A stretch of 64,000 nucleotides of DNA from Rheinheimera faecalis (GTDB lineage: Bacteria > Pseudomonadota > Gammaproteobacteria > Enterobacterales > Alteromonadaceae). Positions 44,937-55,000 of this stretch are shown one piece after another. The stretch covers positions 1 through 64,000 of the forward strand of contig NZ_JAJOYT010000008.1 in the NCBI RefSeq assembly GCF_021290965.1. Reading direction: 5' to 3'. Both the position numbers and the translations under genes were made by a program. Position 1 is the first letter of the stretch, and every line of letters begins with the position of its first letter. The notes below the pieces were generated by a model that made no database searches, was not told the DNA's origin, and was given only the letters and a program-made list of their open reading frames with translations.

Positions 44937-44976
44937 AAAAAAAGCCCGGCGGAGTTTATCTGCGCCGGGCTTTTTT
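44937..44976. terminator. bidirectional terminator
   Basis: A-run, then GCCCGGCG/CGCCGGGC stem, then T6. It closes both the PRiA4-like gene (plus) and the di-heme gene (minus). Confidence 0.9.
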
Positions 44977-44990
44977 GATCCCTATTCGAA

Positions 44991-47900
44991 TTACAAGGAC
45001 TTCAGGAAAGCCAGCAGAGCTTCACGTTCGGCTGTAGGCAGGTTCACAAAGCGGTTTTTGATCACTTCAGCCTCACCGCCGTGCCATAAAATAGCTTCGG
45101 TTAAGGTACGGGCACGACCATCATGTAAATACCCAGCCGGAGTACCACCAGCCACAAACTGGGTGTAGCCTATGCCCCACAGCGCTGATGTTCTCCACAT
45201 ACTGCCGCTAGCCAGGCCTTCGGCGAAGTTATCAGCAAGGCCAGGTCCCATATCATGCAGCAATAGGTCGGTGTAAGGTTTAATGTTCTGATTACGCACT
45301 TCGTCAAATTCAGAGCGCTCGCTGGTTTTCACTTCACTAACGTGACAGGCCACGCAACGAATATCTTTAAAGACTTTTTCGCCAGCCGCTATTTTGGCAG
45401 GATCAACATCCAGATAAGTCAAAGGTGATACCCCTTTAGGGAAACCACTGACTACACTGCGCTGTGCCGGCACACCCAATAAATGCAGGTATTGCGTCAT
45501 AGCAGTGACAGCTTCATCTGGTAAACCAGGCTCTGCTGTAGCCGGGTCGCAGTTTTGTGGGCCAGCCAGGCAAGCCAGTTTAGGATAAACAGAAGAAGTC
45601 ACCGCCATATCCAGCAGAGCAGCATTGGTCACCTGATGACGCAAGCTGACTTTACCTGCTTTCCAGCCGTAGCGACCTAACCGTACTTCTCCGCTTTCAG
45701 GATCATACGCATAGTTCGCTGTCCCCAACACACCGTCGGCATCTGGTGTACTGCGTACTCTGGATAAAATAGTTTCATCAGAAATCGCTTCCAATAACCC
45801 CATACCAATCAATGGCTGCGCCTGACGTATGGAATACACTTCAGGTTCAGCCCCTTCAAACGCAACAGTGGCTTTACGCAGTTCAACTTGTGTGCCGTCG
45901 GCAAGACTGACGTTACTGGTGACAAAATCAGAAACCCAGGCCGCGTTCCCCCAGTTTTGTATTGCTCCTGTTTCGATAGAGCGGGAATTCATTTGCAGCG
46001 CCTGACCATAAATCGGATGAGGCAGGTAATGGCCATTGGCATCAGTACCTGTAGCGCCAACCCGCACAGCCATAGTATCCAGTTTCTGGTTACGCACAGT
46101 AGGCGCCACGCTGCGGCCATTATTGACATGACAGTTAAAGCAGGAGGATTGGTTAAAACGCGGGCCTTGCAATTGACGGCCTGCGTCATTGCGATCATTG
46201 CCATCTTCGTTATGATCTCCTGTCCATAAGTTGGTATGCAACCAACGGCGCCCTTCCATAAAACGTTGCATATTCTGCATGCCTATAGTGTTATGCGGCT
46301 GCTGGAACATAAAGGTTGGGTTGTCGGCATAATCAAAAGAAATAGAACCCAGACCACCTTGCAGCGCGCTTTCGGGCAAAGGTTCATTCATCAGGCGCGG
46401 CTGCACACCGTACCAGGGCCTTAAGCCTTTGCCCATCACGTACGTCAGCTCATTGGTGTAATAACGGAAAGCCCCGTTGTCACCTATAGCGTCCATCGCT
46501 TCGCGGGTAGAGAAAAACGAGCCGGTAAATTCAATCACGTCGCCTTTTTTCAGCACACGGGAGTCCACATAACTGCCATTAGGTACCAAGACGCCATCCG
46601 CGTTGGCGGAAAGCGCTCTGTGTCCGGGATAACGGTCGAACACCACACTACAGCCGTCATTGGCACCAATCACACCGTTATAACCACTGTCCGGACGCAA
46701 CAATACACCATTGGCTGGTTTAGCCACTACAGGGCAGGCTGCACCAGGATCCTGATAAGTCGAGTCATCCAATAAATCCCCAGGGCTCATCCAGCCAAAA
46801 CCTGTGACGCCAGGCTCATCAAAACGACGGACAAAAGAGTGCCCGCCGCCCTTTTGGGCTTGCTGATAATACTGATTCACTACAATACGGGGTTCTGTCA
46901 CACCAGGGACATTGCTGTTATCAATAAACTCCACACCCCAGGTGCGGTTTTTAAAGTAGTTGGCGATAAAATTCAAATGTGCGCCAGGTCCCTTGTTTCT
47001 TGGTTTACCAGCAGCATCTACAGTGTCATTGACACCATAGCCAATTTCGTTCCAGTCTTCGCCCCGTTCACGGGCATGACGGGAGCGGCCAACCATACCA
47101 AAACGGGTCACCAATGTGCCATCTGCTAAGGTGAAGCTAACCATCTCAATTGGCTCTGCAGGTGCTGGTAAAGGCGTACGTCCAGCACCGCTTAAAGGGT
47201 AAGATAAAACTGAGGTGCTCAGTTCTGGCATTGAGTTTGAGCTATCAGGCGCTTTAAATTCGGCCTCAAACAAAGAATAACCATACTGAGTTTTACGGGT
47301 GATGCCCTGAATGCGCAGGTAACGGGCGTATATGCCCAGATTAAAGAACTCCTCTGTCTTACCTTGCGACGCGACTATATAACGGAGCTGATACCAGTTC
47401 TGCGCGTCATCTGATACGTAAACAGCGTACTCATCAGCATGAGCATTTTCCCAATGAAGAGTCATCATACCTATGGCCGTTTTCACGCCAAAGTCAAACT
47501 GAAGCCAGGCATTGTCAGCATCAGTAATATCATCACCCCAGGCACTTTCCCATCTGCTGGTCAGGTCTCCGTCTATCGCTTTGGCAGCAGTATTATTTCC
47601 GTTCTCATCGCCGGAAGAACTGGCATTAGCGACAGAAATTGGCTGAGCGGCGGCTACTCTGAGAAAATTGTCCGGTATTCTTAAGGATGCAGGTAATGGA
47701 GGTAAAGAAGGAGCCCCCACTTTAGGCAGATTAGCTGTTTTCACTTCAGGCAGAGCCTCAAGTTCAGGCTCTGGCAACTCTTCTGTAGGTGGAGTGTCTT
47801 GTGGTGGCGGCGTTTCATCCGGCGGAGGCAGATCTTCTGGAGGCGGAGTCTCCACAGGTGGTGTCACTACAGGAGGAGTGACTACTGGTGACTTCCCTGA

Positions 47901-48038
47901 ACCTGAGTCATCAGGCACTGTACTACTGTCACCGCCACCGCCGCAGGCTGCAACGGATAATGCTAACAAAGGCACAATCAACCAACGCTTTCGCTTTAAC
48001 CTGTTTTCACCTGATTGAACAACAGAACAAGGATTCAT
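44991..48038 (-). CDS. discoidin/di-heme oxidoreductase lipoprotein (DUF1111-like)
   Basis: 1015 residues. Lipoprotein signal: hydrophobic LIVPLLALSVAACGG with the lipobox Cys near 32. A Gly-Ser tract and a Pro-rich linker (about 35-125) are followed by an F5/8 type C (discoidin) domain at about 130-265, with the sugar/lipid-binding fold seen in SRWESAWGDD and WLQFDFG. Residues about 290-580 form a further region. A C-terminal di-heme DUF1111-type oxidoreductase holds two heme sites: CFNCH near 637 and CVACH near 895. ATG at 48038 follows GGAG. Such proteins are extracellular or outer-membrane electron-transfer or redox enzymes. The discoidin domain would attach it to a surface. Function unknown. 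Confidence 0.85.
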   Translation of the reverse strand: MNPCSVVQSGENRLKRKRWLIVPLLALSVAACGGGGDSSTVPDDSGSGKSPVVTPPVVTPPVETPPPEDLPPPDETPPPQDTPPTEELPEPELEALPEVKTANLPKVGAPSLPPLPASLRIPDNFLRVAAAQPISVANASSSGDENGNNTAAKAIDGDLTSRWESAWGDDITDADNAWLQFDFGVKTAIGMMTLHWENAHADEYAVYVSDDAQNWYQLRYIVASQGKTEEFFNLGIYARYLRIQGITRKTQYGYSLFEAEFKAPDSSNSMPELSTSVLSYPLSGAGRTPLPAPAEPIEMVSFTLADGTLVTRFGMVGRSRHARERGEDWNEIGYGVNDTVDAAGKPRNKGPGAHLNFIANYFKNRTWGVEFIDNSNVPGVTEPRIVVNQYYQQAQKGGGHSFVRRFDEPGVTGFGWMSPGDLLDDSTYQDPGAACPVVAKPANGVLLRPDSGYNGVIGANDGCSVVFDRYPGHRALSANADGVLVPNGSYVDSRVLKKGDVIEFTGSFFSTREAMDAIGDNGAFRYYTNELTYVMGKGLRPWYGVQPRLMNEPLPESALQGGLGSISFDYADNPTFMFQQPHNTIGMQNMQRFMEGRRWLHTNLWTGDHNEDGNDRNDAGRQLQGPRFNQSSCFNCHVNNGRSVAPTVRNQKLDTMAVRVGATGTDANGHYLPHPIYGQALQMNSRSIETGAIQNWGNAAWVSDFVTSNVSLADGTQVELRKATVAFEGAEPEVYSIRQAQPLIGMGLLEAISDETILSRVRSTPDADGVLGTANYAYDPESGEVRLGRYGWKAGKVSLRHQVTNAALLDMAVTSSVYPKLACLAGPQNCDPATAEPGLPDEAVTAMTQYLHLLGVPAQRSVVSGFPKGVSPLTYLDVDPAKIAAGEKVFKDIRCVACHVSEVKTSERSEFDEVRNQNIKPYTDLLLHDMGPGLADNFAEGLASGSMWRTSALWGIGYTQFVAGGTPAGYLHDGRARTLTEAILWHGGEAEVIKNRFVNLPTAEREALLAFLKSL

Positions 48039-48371
48039 ACCAATAACTCCACAATGACACAGCCAAAAATTTCACCCCTTGAACAAAACAACAGAGTGAG
48101 GTCGCTTTTAACCAAAGCGGCTACAAGTCGCCGGATCATGAGGCAATACCCGGTCTTTTTATGTAATTAATTGTACATTGCTCAACCTTGCGGCCTTTGC
48201 ATCTTAACAGTTAGGTGAGGTTCAGGCGGTTTGGTCATACCACTGACAGGTAGCAGGACACTTTTTAGGCTACAAGGCTTCGAAAGACAGGAAGTATTGT
48301 AGTTTTTCCCAAAATAAAAGGATGCGTTGAAAGCATCCTTTTATTGTTTATAAAAAATAATCAGGCGTTCA
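48039..48371. other. 333-bp intergenic region upstream of di-heme gene
   Basis: Between two minus-strand genes. It holds the pirin terminator (48313-48345) and the promoter region of the di-heme gene. No Fur box, repeat-family copy or ORF with a ribosome site was seen in it. Confidence 0.5.
48313..48345 (-). terminator. pirin gene terminator
   Basis: Perfect 13-bp stem AATAAAAGGATGC/GCATCCTTTTATT with a 7-nt loop, followed on the minus strand by TTTT. Confidence 0.82.
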
Positions 48372-49067
48372 TCACGCAGGCAAATCAAACCACAGAGCTC
48401 TGACAGGTTCAGAGCCTGCTTTCGCTGTTAACTCTGTGAACTGAGTCAACTTGATACCATCCCCCGGATTTAACTGCTGACCAGCAATACTTAGCTCGCC
48501 GTTAATCAGATGCAGGTAGTATGCCCTGCCCGGCTTTACCGGCATCAGGTGCTGATCTGCCGCCAATAAAATCAACTGCGACAAGCTGGCGTCCTGTCTG
48601 ATGATTAAGGTACCGTTGCGGCCATCTGGCGTAATCACTTCAGTTAAACCTGGCAATTGACCAAATTCTTTTTGCTGATAACCCGGCGCGCCATTCAATT
48701 GATTCGGTTGGATCCAAATTTGTAAAAACTTCAACCTCTCGCTATTGCTGGCGTTGTATTCACTATGTGAAATACCTTTACCTGCGCTCATCAATTGAAA
48801 TTCGCCTGCAGGCAATATTTCTTCATTACCTGCTGAGTCTTTATGGGCAATTTTGCCTTCCAGTACATAGCTGATAATTTCCATATTTTTATGACTATGG
48901 GTAGGAAAACCAGCACCTGCCGATACTTCGTCGTCATTAATCACTCTAAGTTCTGAAAAACCCATCTGTTTTGGGTTGTAGTAATCACCAAAAGAGAAGG
49001 TATGTTGGCTTTTCAACCAACCGAAGTGCGCTCTGCCGCGCTCGCCTGAACGGATAATTTCAAACAT
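48372..49067 (-). CDS. pirin family protein (YhhW-like)
   Basis: 231-residue bicupin. The N-terminal cupin has the metal motif in GFPTHSHKNMEIISYVLEG (His-x-His) and GEFQLMSAGKGISHSEYNAS with Glu/His ligands; the C-terminal cupin is degenerate. The N-terminus ERGRAHFGWLKSQHTFSFGDYY is a hallmark of pirin. E. coli YhhW (quercetin 2,3-dioxygenase activity) is a close relative in size and motif. Monocistronic, cytoplasmic. Physiological substrate unknown. Confidence 0.92.
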   Translation of the reverse strand: MFEIIRSGERGRAHFGWLKSQHTFSFGDYYNPKQMGFSELRVINDDEVSAGAGFPTHSHKNMEIISYVLEGKIAHKDSAGNEEILPAGEFQLMSAGKGISHSEYNASNSERLKFLQIWIQPNQLNGAPGYQQKEFGQLPGLTEVITPDGRNGTLIIRQDASLSQLILLAADQHLMPVKPGRAYYLHLINGELSIAGQQLNPGDGIKLTQFTELTAKAGSEPVRALWFDLPA

Positions 49068-49324
49068 TTTGCATCCCCTTAACCCTGTAATAAACTTGAG
49101 TAAACTTCAATACAGTCACTATAGAGTTAAAAAGACGGGACGAAAAACGGATAAAACTGACGCTTTAGTTCAAAATTATTGAACATTAAAATTATACAAT
49201 ATCAGACGATGCTCCAGCGGATGCCAGCTCACCAGACAACCACAGCTTATTGGCGCTATTCAACTAATTTTTACAATGCTACAGTGGTGTTTGTTTAATC
49301 TTATCATTGGTAAAAGGAAAACCC

Positions 49325-49915
49325 ATGACCACCATCATTACCTTAGTGATTGCCGTAGTTATCCTGTTTTTTATCGTCAGTATCTACAACCAACTGGTGA
49401 AGCTGAAAAACCGTTTCCAAAATGCGTTTGCCCAAATTGAAGTGCAGTTAAAACGCCGCTACGACTTAATTCCTAATCTGGTTGAAACTGCCAAAGCTTA
49501 TATGTCGCATGAACGCGAAACACTCGAAGCCGTCATTGCGGCACGTAACAGCGCCATGACTCAATTAACAGCAGCTGCTGCTCAGCCCGGAGATGCAACT
49601 GCTATCAGCCAACTGGCCGGTGCTGAATCTGCACTGCAAGGTGCCATGACTAAATTCAGCATGGTGATGGAAGCCTACCCTGATTTAAAAGCCAATCAGA
49701 ATATGATGCAGCTGACAGAAGAGCTAACCAGTACTGAAAATAAAGTAGCTTTTGCCCGTCAGGCCTTTAATGACGCTGTGACTGAATACAACAGCTATAA
49801 ACAAAGTTTCCCGCCGGTGATTTTTGCTGGTTTATTTGGTCATCAGCAAGATGCCAAATTACTTGAGTTTGCTGACAGTGCAGCCATTCAAGCCGCACCT
49901 AAAGTGAGCTTCTAA
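49325..49915 (+). CDS. lemA: LemA family protein
   Basis: 196 residues from ATG 49325, with AAAGGAAAA just upstream; an in-frame start at 49307 lacks this support. One N-terminal membrane helix (about 3-22) is followed by a long helical domain with the conserved NQLVKLKNRFQNAFAQIEVQLKRRYDLIPNLVETAKAYM. LemA proteins sit in the inner membrane, and the M48 peptidase gene downstream is a common partner. The two genes are separated by 139 bp of dispersed repeat. Confidence 0.93.
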   Translation: MTTIITLVIAVVILFFIVSIYNQLVKLKNRFQNAFAQIEVQLKRRYDLIPNLVETAKAYMSHERETLEAVIAARNSAMTQLTAAAAQPGDATAISQLAGAESALQGAMTKFSMVMEAYPDLKANQNMMQLTEELTSTENKVAFARQAFNDAVTEYNSYKQSFPPVIFAGLFGHQQDAKLLEFADSAAIQAAPKVSF

Positions 49916-49920
49916 CTCTT

Positions 49921-50049
49921 CGTCCTTGAAGATACGGCTTTGCTGAATTCACTTTTCACCTCATCCAACCTGGATTGGGGATCACGTGCAGGGATAAACC
50001 CTGCCCCTACGCTGTCGCCGCCCTGCAGCGTCAATTACTTTGAGTATTA
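49921..50049. repeat. dispersed repeat, mosaic copy A4
   Basis: Head CGTCCTTGAAGATACGGCTTTG and tail GTCGCCGCCCTGCAGCG...TACTTTGAGTATTA match copies A1-A3. The middle (about 49955-50010) is replaced and contains a GGGGC-type REP hairpin. The tail reaches to within 6 bp of the M48 peptidase start. Confidence 0.65.
49986..50010. repeat. REP-like hairpin, GGGGC family (copy 5)
   Basis: TGCAGGGATAAACCCTGCCC followed by CTAC. Stem GCAGGG/CCCTGC with an ATAAA loop, inside repeat A4 between lemA and the M48 gene. Confidence 0.6.
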
Positions 50050-50054
50050 CAGAT

Positions 50055-51932
50055 ATGGCTGTTGATTTTTTTGCCGCTCAGGACAAAGCGCGCAGTAATA
50101 CCAAATTACTGGTGCTGTTGTTCAGCCTTGCTGTGTTTTGTCTTCTGGTGCTGACGAATGTTCTGTTGTTGGTGACATTAGGTTTTATGGAGCCGGAACA
50201 CTATCAGCTGTTGTTAAATCCGCAGCATCCAGACTGGTTGAGCAACTTGCCTTGGTCGATGATGGGTTGGGTCAGCTTAGCTGTGTTTGTAGTGATCGCC
50301 GCTGTGGTATCCATTAAGCAGGTAGAACTGAGTCAGGGAGGTCAGGTGGTGGCGAAAGCTTTAGGTGGCAGCCGTCTTGATCACGCCGTTGCTGATGCAA
50401 AACAGCGGCAACTGCTGAATGTAGTGGAAGAAATGGCCATAGCTTCAGGTGTGCCTGTACCGCCAGTGTATTTGTTGCCTGAATCCTCAATCAATGCCTT
50501 TGCTGCGGGTTATTCGCCGGCCGATGCGGTGATAGGCATCACTCAGGGTAGCCTGAATCTTTTAAACCGCGATCAGCTGCAAGGTGTTATAGCGCATGAG
50601 TTCAGTCATATTTTAAACGGCGATATGCGGATGAATATTCGCCTGATTGCTTTGTTGCATGGTATTGAATTTATAGGCCATGCCGGTTATTTCCTGCTTC
50701 GAAGCGGCAGCCGCAGAACAGCTGTGGTTCTTAGCAGCTCTAAGTCAAAAGACAACGGTGGCGGTATTTTAGGTTTAGCCTTGGGTTTGATGGTATTGGG
50801 TTATTTAGGCACCTTTTTTGGTAGCCTGATTAAAGCGGCCGTCAGTCGTCAGCGTGAGTTTTTAGCCGATGCCAGCGCAGTGCAATTTACCCGTAATCCG
50901 ACTGGTATAGCTGGCGCACTCAAAGCCATAGGCGGCGCTCATTCTGGCAGTAAAGTGAAAAACCCGAATGCGGATGAAATGAGTCACTTGTTTTTTGGTG
51001 AAGCCATTAGTCGCTGGAGCGGTTTGTTTGCGACTCATCCGCCGTTAAAAGAACGGATAAAACGTATTGATCCCAGTTGGGCCGGTATTTTTCCAACAGA
51101 AGCAGAATTGATGCGTCAAAGTACGGCTCCTTCATCTGAACATCAGAGCACAACGAACCAGCACCAGCAGGCGGGAGCAGATATAGCTGCAACTTTGCTC
51201 GCCGCTTTGCCGCCGTTATTATTGCATAGCAGCCGCCACGCTGCCTCAGCTCCGGCTTTGTGTTGTGCTTGTCTGGTACAACCTGAACATCTGGCTAAAC
51301 AATGGAATTTAATTAAAAGCCAGGGCCAGGCTGGTCTATTGCAGGATGTAGATAAGTTGTATGACGAAGTCAGTAAACTTGCTCCAAGGCAGAAATTACA
51401 ATTGGTGCAACTGGCAATTCCGGGTTTAAAACAACTGTCTAAACAACAGTTTGAGGATTTTCAGCAGCTGTGTCAGGCCTTAAGTCAGGCTGACGGTGAA
51501 GAGGATTTGTTGGAGTGGACTTTACTGAACTGGCTCCAACATTGTGTCGGCAGCCAATTTGACTCTATGTTGCTGCACAAACAAGATAAAGCCAGCGATC
51601 TTTCAGCGATAAAACCAGCCGTTCTGGCGTTGTTAGCCGTGTGCGCCATTCAGGCAGAACATCAGGAACTGCAACAACAAGCCTGGCAAGCAGGTTTGGA
51701 CAAAGTGGGAATGGATGCAAATACGACAAAACCAGTCGTCAGCTTTGAGCAATTAAAACAACATCTGCCAGAACTGATGCACAGCACACCACAGCTTAAA
51801 AAGCAGATTTGGCTGATGCTCAAAGCGGCAGTGCGTGCAGACGAGTTGTTGAACGAGCAAGAAGACATGCTGTTGCGCGCTTTAGCTTTATTGCTCGAAG
51901 TGCCTGTGAGCCCTGACGAATTCACGCACTAA
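50055..51932 (+). CDS. M48 family membrane metallopeptidase
   Basis: About 625 residues; ATG 50055 chosen, though a TTG at 50040 is in frame and neither has a clean ribosome site because repeat A4 sits there. Two N-terminal helices (about 20-45 and 70-95) are followed by the M48 domain. The zinc motif HEFSH is near 182, and the third ligand Glu lies in REFLADASAVQF near 270. A second membrane pair follows at about 230-260. A C-terminal, mostly helical region (about 345-625) is unlike classical HtpX and may mediate TerB-like or adaptor binding. Likely partner of LemA, which is often encoded beside M48 peptidases. Confidence 0.87.
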   Translation: MAVDFFAAQDKARSNTKLLVLLFSLAVFCLLVLTNVLLLVTLGFMEPEHYQLLLNPQHPDWLSNLPWSMMGWVSLAVFVVIAAVVSIKQVELSQGGQVVAKALGGSRLDHAVADAKQRQLLNVVEEMAIASGVPVPPVYLLPESSINAFAAGYSPADAVIGITQGSLNLLNRDQLQGVIAHEFSHILNGDMRMNIRLIALLHGIEFIGHAGYFLLRSGSRRTAVVLSSSKSKDNGGGILGLALGLMVLGYLGTFFGSLIKAAVSRQREFLADASAVQFTRNPTGIAGALKAIGGAHSGSKVKNPNADEMSHLFFGEAISRWSGLFATHPPLKERIKRIDPSWAGIFPTEAELMRQSTAPSSEHQSTTNQHQQAGADIAATLLAALPPLLLHSSRHAASAPALCCACLVQPEHLAKQWNLIKSQGQAGLLQDVDKLYDEVSKLAPRQKLQLVQLAIPGLKQLSKQQFEDFQQLCQALSQADGEEDLLEWTLLNWLQHCVGSQFDSMLLHKQDKASDLSAIKPAVLALLAVCAIQAEHQELQQQAWQAGLDKVGMDANTTKPVVSFEQLKQHLPELMHSTPQLKKQIWLMLKAAVRADELLNEQEDMLLRALALLLEVPVSPDEFTH

Positions 51933-51968
51933 AGCCACTATTAAATCCATCATTAAATAAAGGCCGGA

Positions 51969-52003
51969 TTGATCCGCAGTCAGGAGTTCTGACTGCGGAT
52001 CAA
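51969..52003. terminator. perfect 15-bp hairpin at GGDEF/EAL gene end
   Basis: Arms TTGATCCGCAGTCAG / CTGACTGCGGATCAA, loop GAGTT. The stop codon of the minus-strand gene lies in the left arm. On the minus strand it is followed by TCCGGCCTTTATTT, a poor T-run, so it may stabilise the mRNA or terminate between convergent genes. Confidence 0.6.
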
Positions 52004-55000
52004 TTGTTCAAAATCGTCAGCTGGCAGAGGTTTGCTGCATAAATACCCCTGATAATAATCACAGCCTTGTAAAGCTAAATAATCCAGCTGAGCTTGCTGT
52101 TCGACTCCTTCCGCCAAAGCCTTTAAGCCAAGAATATGCGCCATCGAAATAATAGCTGTGACTATGGCCTGACTTTCGCTGTTATCCGCCACATCATCCA
52201 CAAAACTCTTATCTATTTTCAATACATCCAACTGATAACGCTGCAAATAAGCAAAAGACGAATAGCCTGTGCCAAAGTCATCAATGGCCAGATTTACCCC
52301 CATATTGTGTAAATCAGATAACACCAGCTCTGCTTGTTGCTCTCTCGACATAATGGCACTTTCGGTCAGTTCCAACTCCAGCAGTTCCGCAGGAAAACCT
52401 GTGTCTTTTAATATTTGCGCCGTCTGAGCGCCAATATCGCCATGACTGAACTGATGCGAAGACAAGTTCACGGCCAGTTTTAAATCAGGTAAACCCGCTT
52501 TGCGCCACAAAGCCCCCTGACGGCAGGTTTGTGCCAGCACCCAATCACCAATAGCCCCAATCAGCCCTGTGTCCTCTGCAATAGGAATAAAACGTCCTGG
52601 TGGTATCAACCCCTCCACGGGATCGTTCCAGCGCACCAGAGCCTCAGCACCCACAATACGGCCTGTTTTAATATCGGTTTGTGGCTGGTAGTAGACTAAA
52701 AACTGGTTCTGCGCCAAAGCTCCACGCAAGCGGGCCTCTAAATCAATACGCTGACGGGCATAGAGAGTTAAGTCATCCGAATAATAAGCAAAACGACCCC
52801 GGCCCTGCTCTTTCGCACGGTACAAAGCTGCGTCGGCGTTGCTCAGCAGTGTTTCGCCTTCAGTGCCGTGATCCGGGTAAACCGAAATACCAATACTGGC
52901 GCCGATCCGGACTTCTGCATTGTTACTTAACAGCCATGGCTGACTCATATCATTGATCAATTGTGTGGCAAAACGGGCTGCATCTTCACTTTGATGTAAC
53001 TGTTCAAGTAGAATAATAAATTCATCACCGCCAAAACGCGCCACTGTATCAATATCCCGCAGCCGATGTTTCAGCGAAGCGGCCACCAGCTTTAACAGCT
53101 CATCTCCCGCTGGATGACCAAAGCTATCATTGATGTACTTAAAGCGATCTAAATCCATCATCAATACAGCAAACTGGTGCTGATCCCGTTTCGCTAAATC
53201 GACCGCATTTTGTAGCCGTGAACTCATCAGTAAACGATTGGGTAAGTCGGTCAGCACATCGTGATGCGCCAGATACGCCAACCCCTGCTCTGACGCCTTT
53301 AACTGGGTAATATCTGCAAATACAGCCACATAGTGGCTCACTTGCTGGCTGGCATCGAGAATGGTATTGATACTGAGCAGTTCAGGGTAAATTTCACCGT
53401 TCTTGCGTCTATTCCAGACTTCGCCCTGCCAATGCCCTTGTTCAGCCAGCTCCTGCCACATTTGAGTGTAAAACGCCTGATCATGCCGCCCTGATGAAAA
53501 CATAGCTGGCGTATTGCCTATGACTTCAGACTCTTCATAACCCAACATATGTAATAACGACTGATTAACCTGAATGATGCGGTTAGATGCGTCCGTTACC
53601 ATAATGCCTTCACGGGTACTCTCAAATACAGCCGCAGCCTGTTGCAAAGAGGATTCAAACTGTTGACGTTTGACTGCATTACCTAAAGCTGTTGCCAGCA
53701 TTTTTAATGCATCCAACTCCACCTGATTCCATTCACGACAGCTATGATGCTGCTCCACGCCAAGTAAGCCCCACCAAACCCCATCAACCATCACTGGCAT
53801 CAAAGCTATAGCTTGTATACGGAAACGTTTCAGCATCGGCTGCAACATACTATCCATCTCATCAGCAAGCCCGGCCACCATAGTGCCTTTAGCCAAATGC
53901 TGAATAGCCGGATACCAACGGGAAACTTTGTTATTCAATTCTTTAAAGGTGCGGATATGCTCTTTTTGATCACGTCGCCACTGGGTTAATAAAGAACCTG
54001 TGACGACATTCTGCTGCATGCTGTTCTGATACAGATAAATAGCATCCACAGCTAAAGCCCGGCTAACCGAAGGCATCATGCTGCGCAATAACTGCAGCCA
54101 GTCACTGTGCTGTAAAAAACGCGCAGCCATATCCGCAAGGTTTGACATCACTAACGCACGTTGTTTCAGCTCGCGGCGATACTCAACTTGTGCGCTGATA
54201 TCATCTATGGTGACTAACACGCCGGATAACTGCTCTTGTTCAAATAAAGGTTCTGTATTGAGTTTTAGCCAACGTTGCACCTGCCCATGTTCAATGCCCA
54301 TCACTACATCACGAATAGGCTGAGGCACTTCTGCACGCAGCACCTGATTACTTGGGTAAAGTTCGGCCGGATACTGTGAGCCATCTTCATAAATGGTTTT
54401 CCAGTCTTCAACAGTGGGGACAAGACCACGCATCTCTTGCAGGCTGCGGTTGAGGATTTTCTCAGCAGCATGATTTGCATCAACAATAGCGCCCGTTCTG
54501 TCATGCAGAACCAGACCCTCAGACATGGTATTAAACAAGGTTTTCAGTTTATCGTTACTGGCTTCCTGTTCTAATCTGGCTTGTCTGAGTTCGGTAATAT
54601 CAACCATGGCGCCAATGATTTGTTGCTTACCATCTATCAAAGCTGGTAACAATCTCAGGTCGTCGCGGATATATCGAATGCTGCCTGATGCATCAAAAAA
54701 CCGGTATTCGTGGCGGTAGTGTCCGTGTAATAGCGTCTGCTCCAGCGCTGAACCCGCTAAAGCTTCATCTTCAGGGTGAACGCCGTTTTCCCACCAGTGA
54801 TCCAACAAAGATTGTTCAACACTGTACCCCAATAAACGTTCAATATTGCTGCTGACCCAACTGGTTCGGCAACTGGTTCCGTCCAGTTCAATACGGTGCA
54901 ATACGGTAGAACTGGCGGTTAAGATGGCGTCCAATTGCTGAGAGTTTTGCAGCTGTTGTTGGTGGCTGCGGTTTAAGTCGGCATACAGCTGACGTTTTTC

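Noticed and set aside
47668-48018. Plus-strand Gly/Ser-rich ORF opposite the di-heme lipoprotein
   Set aside because: It is the mirror image of the Pro-rich linker and signal region of the minus-strand gene, with no ribosome site.
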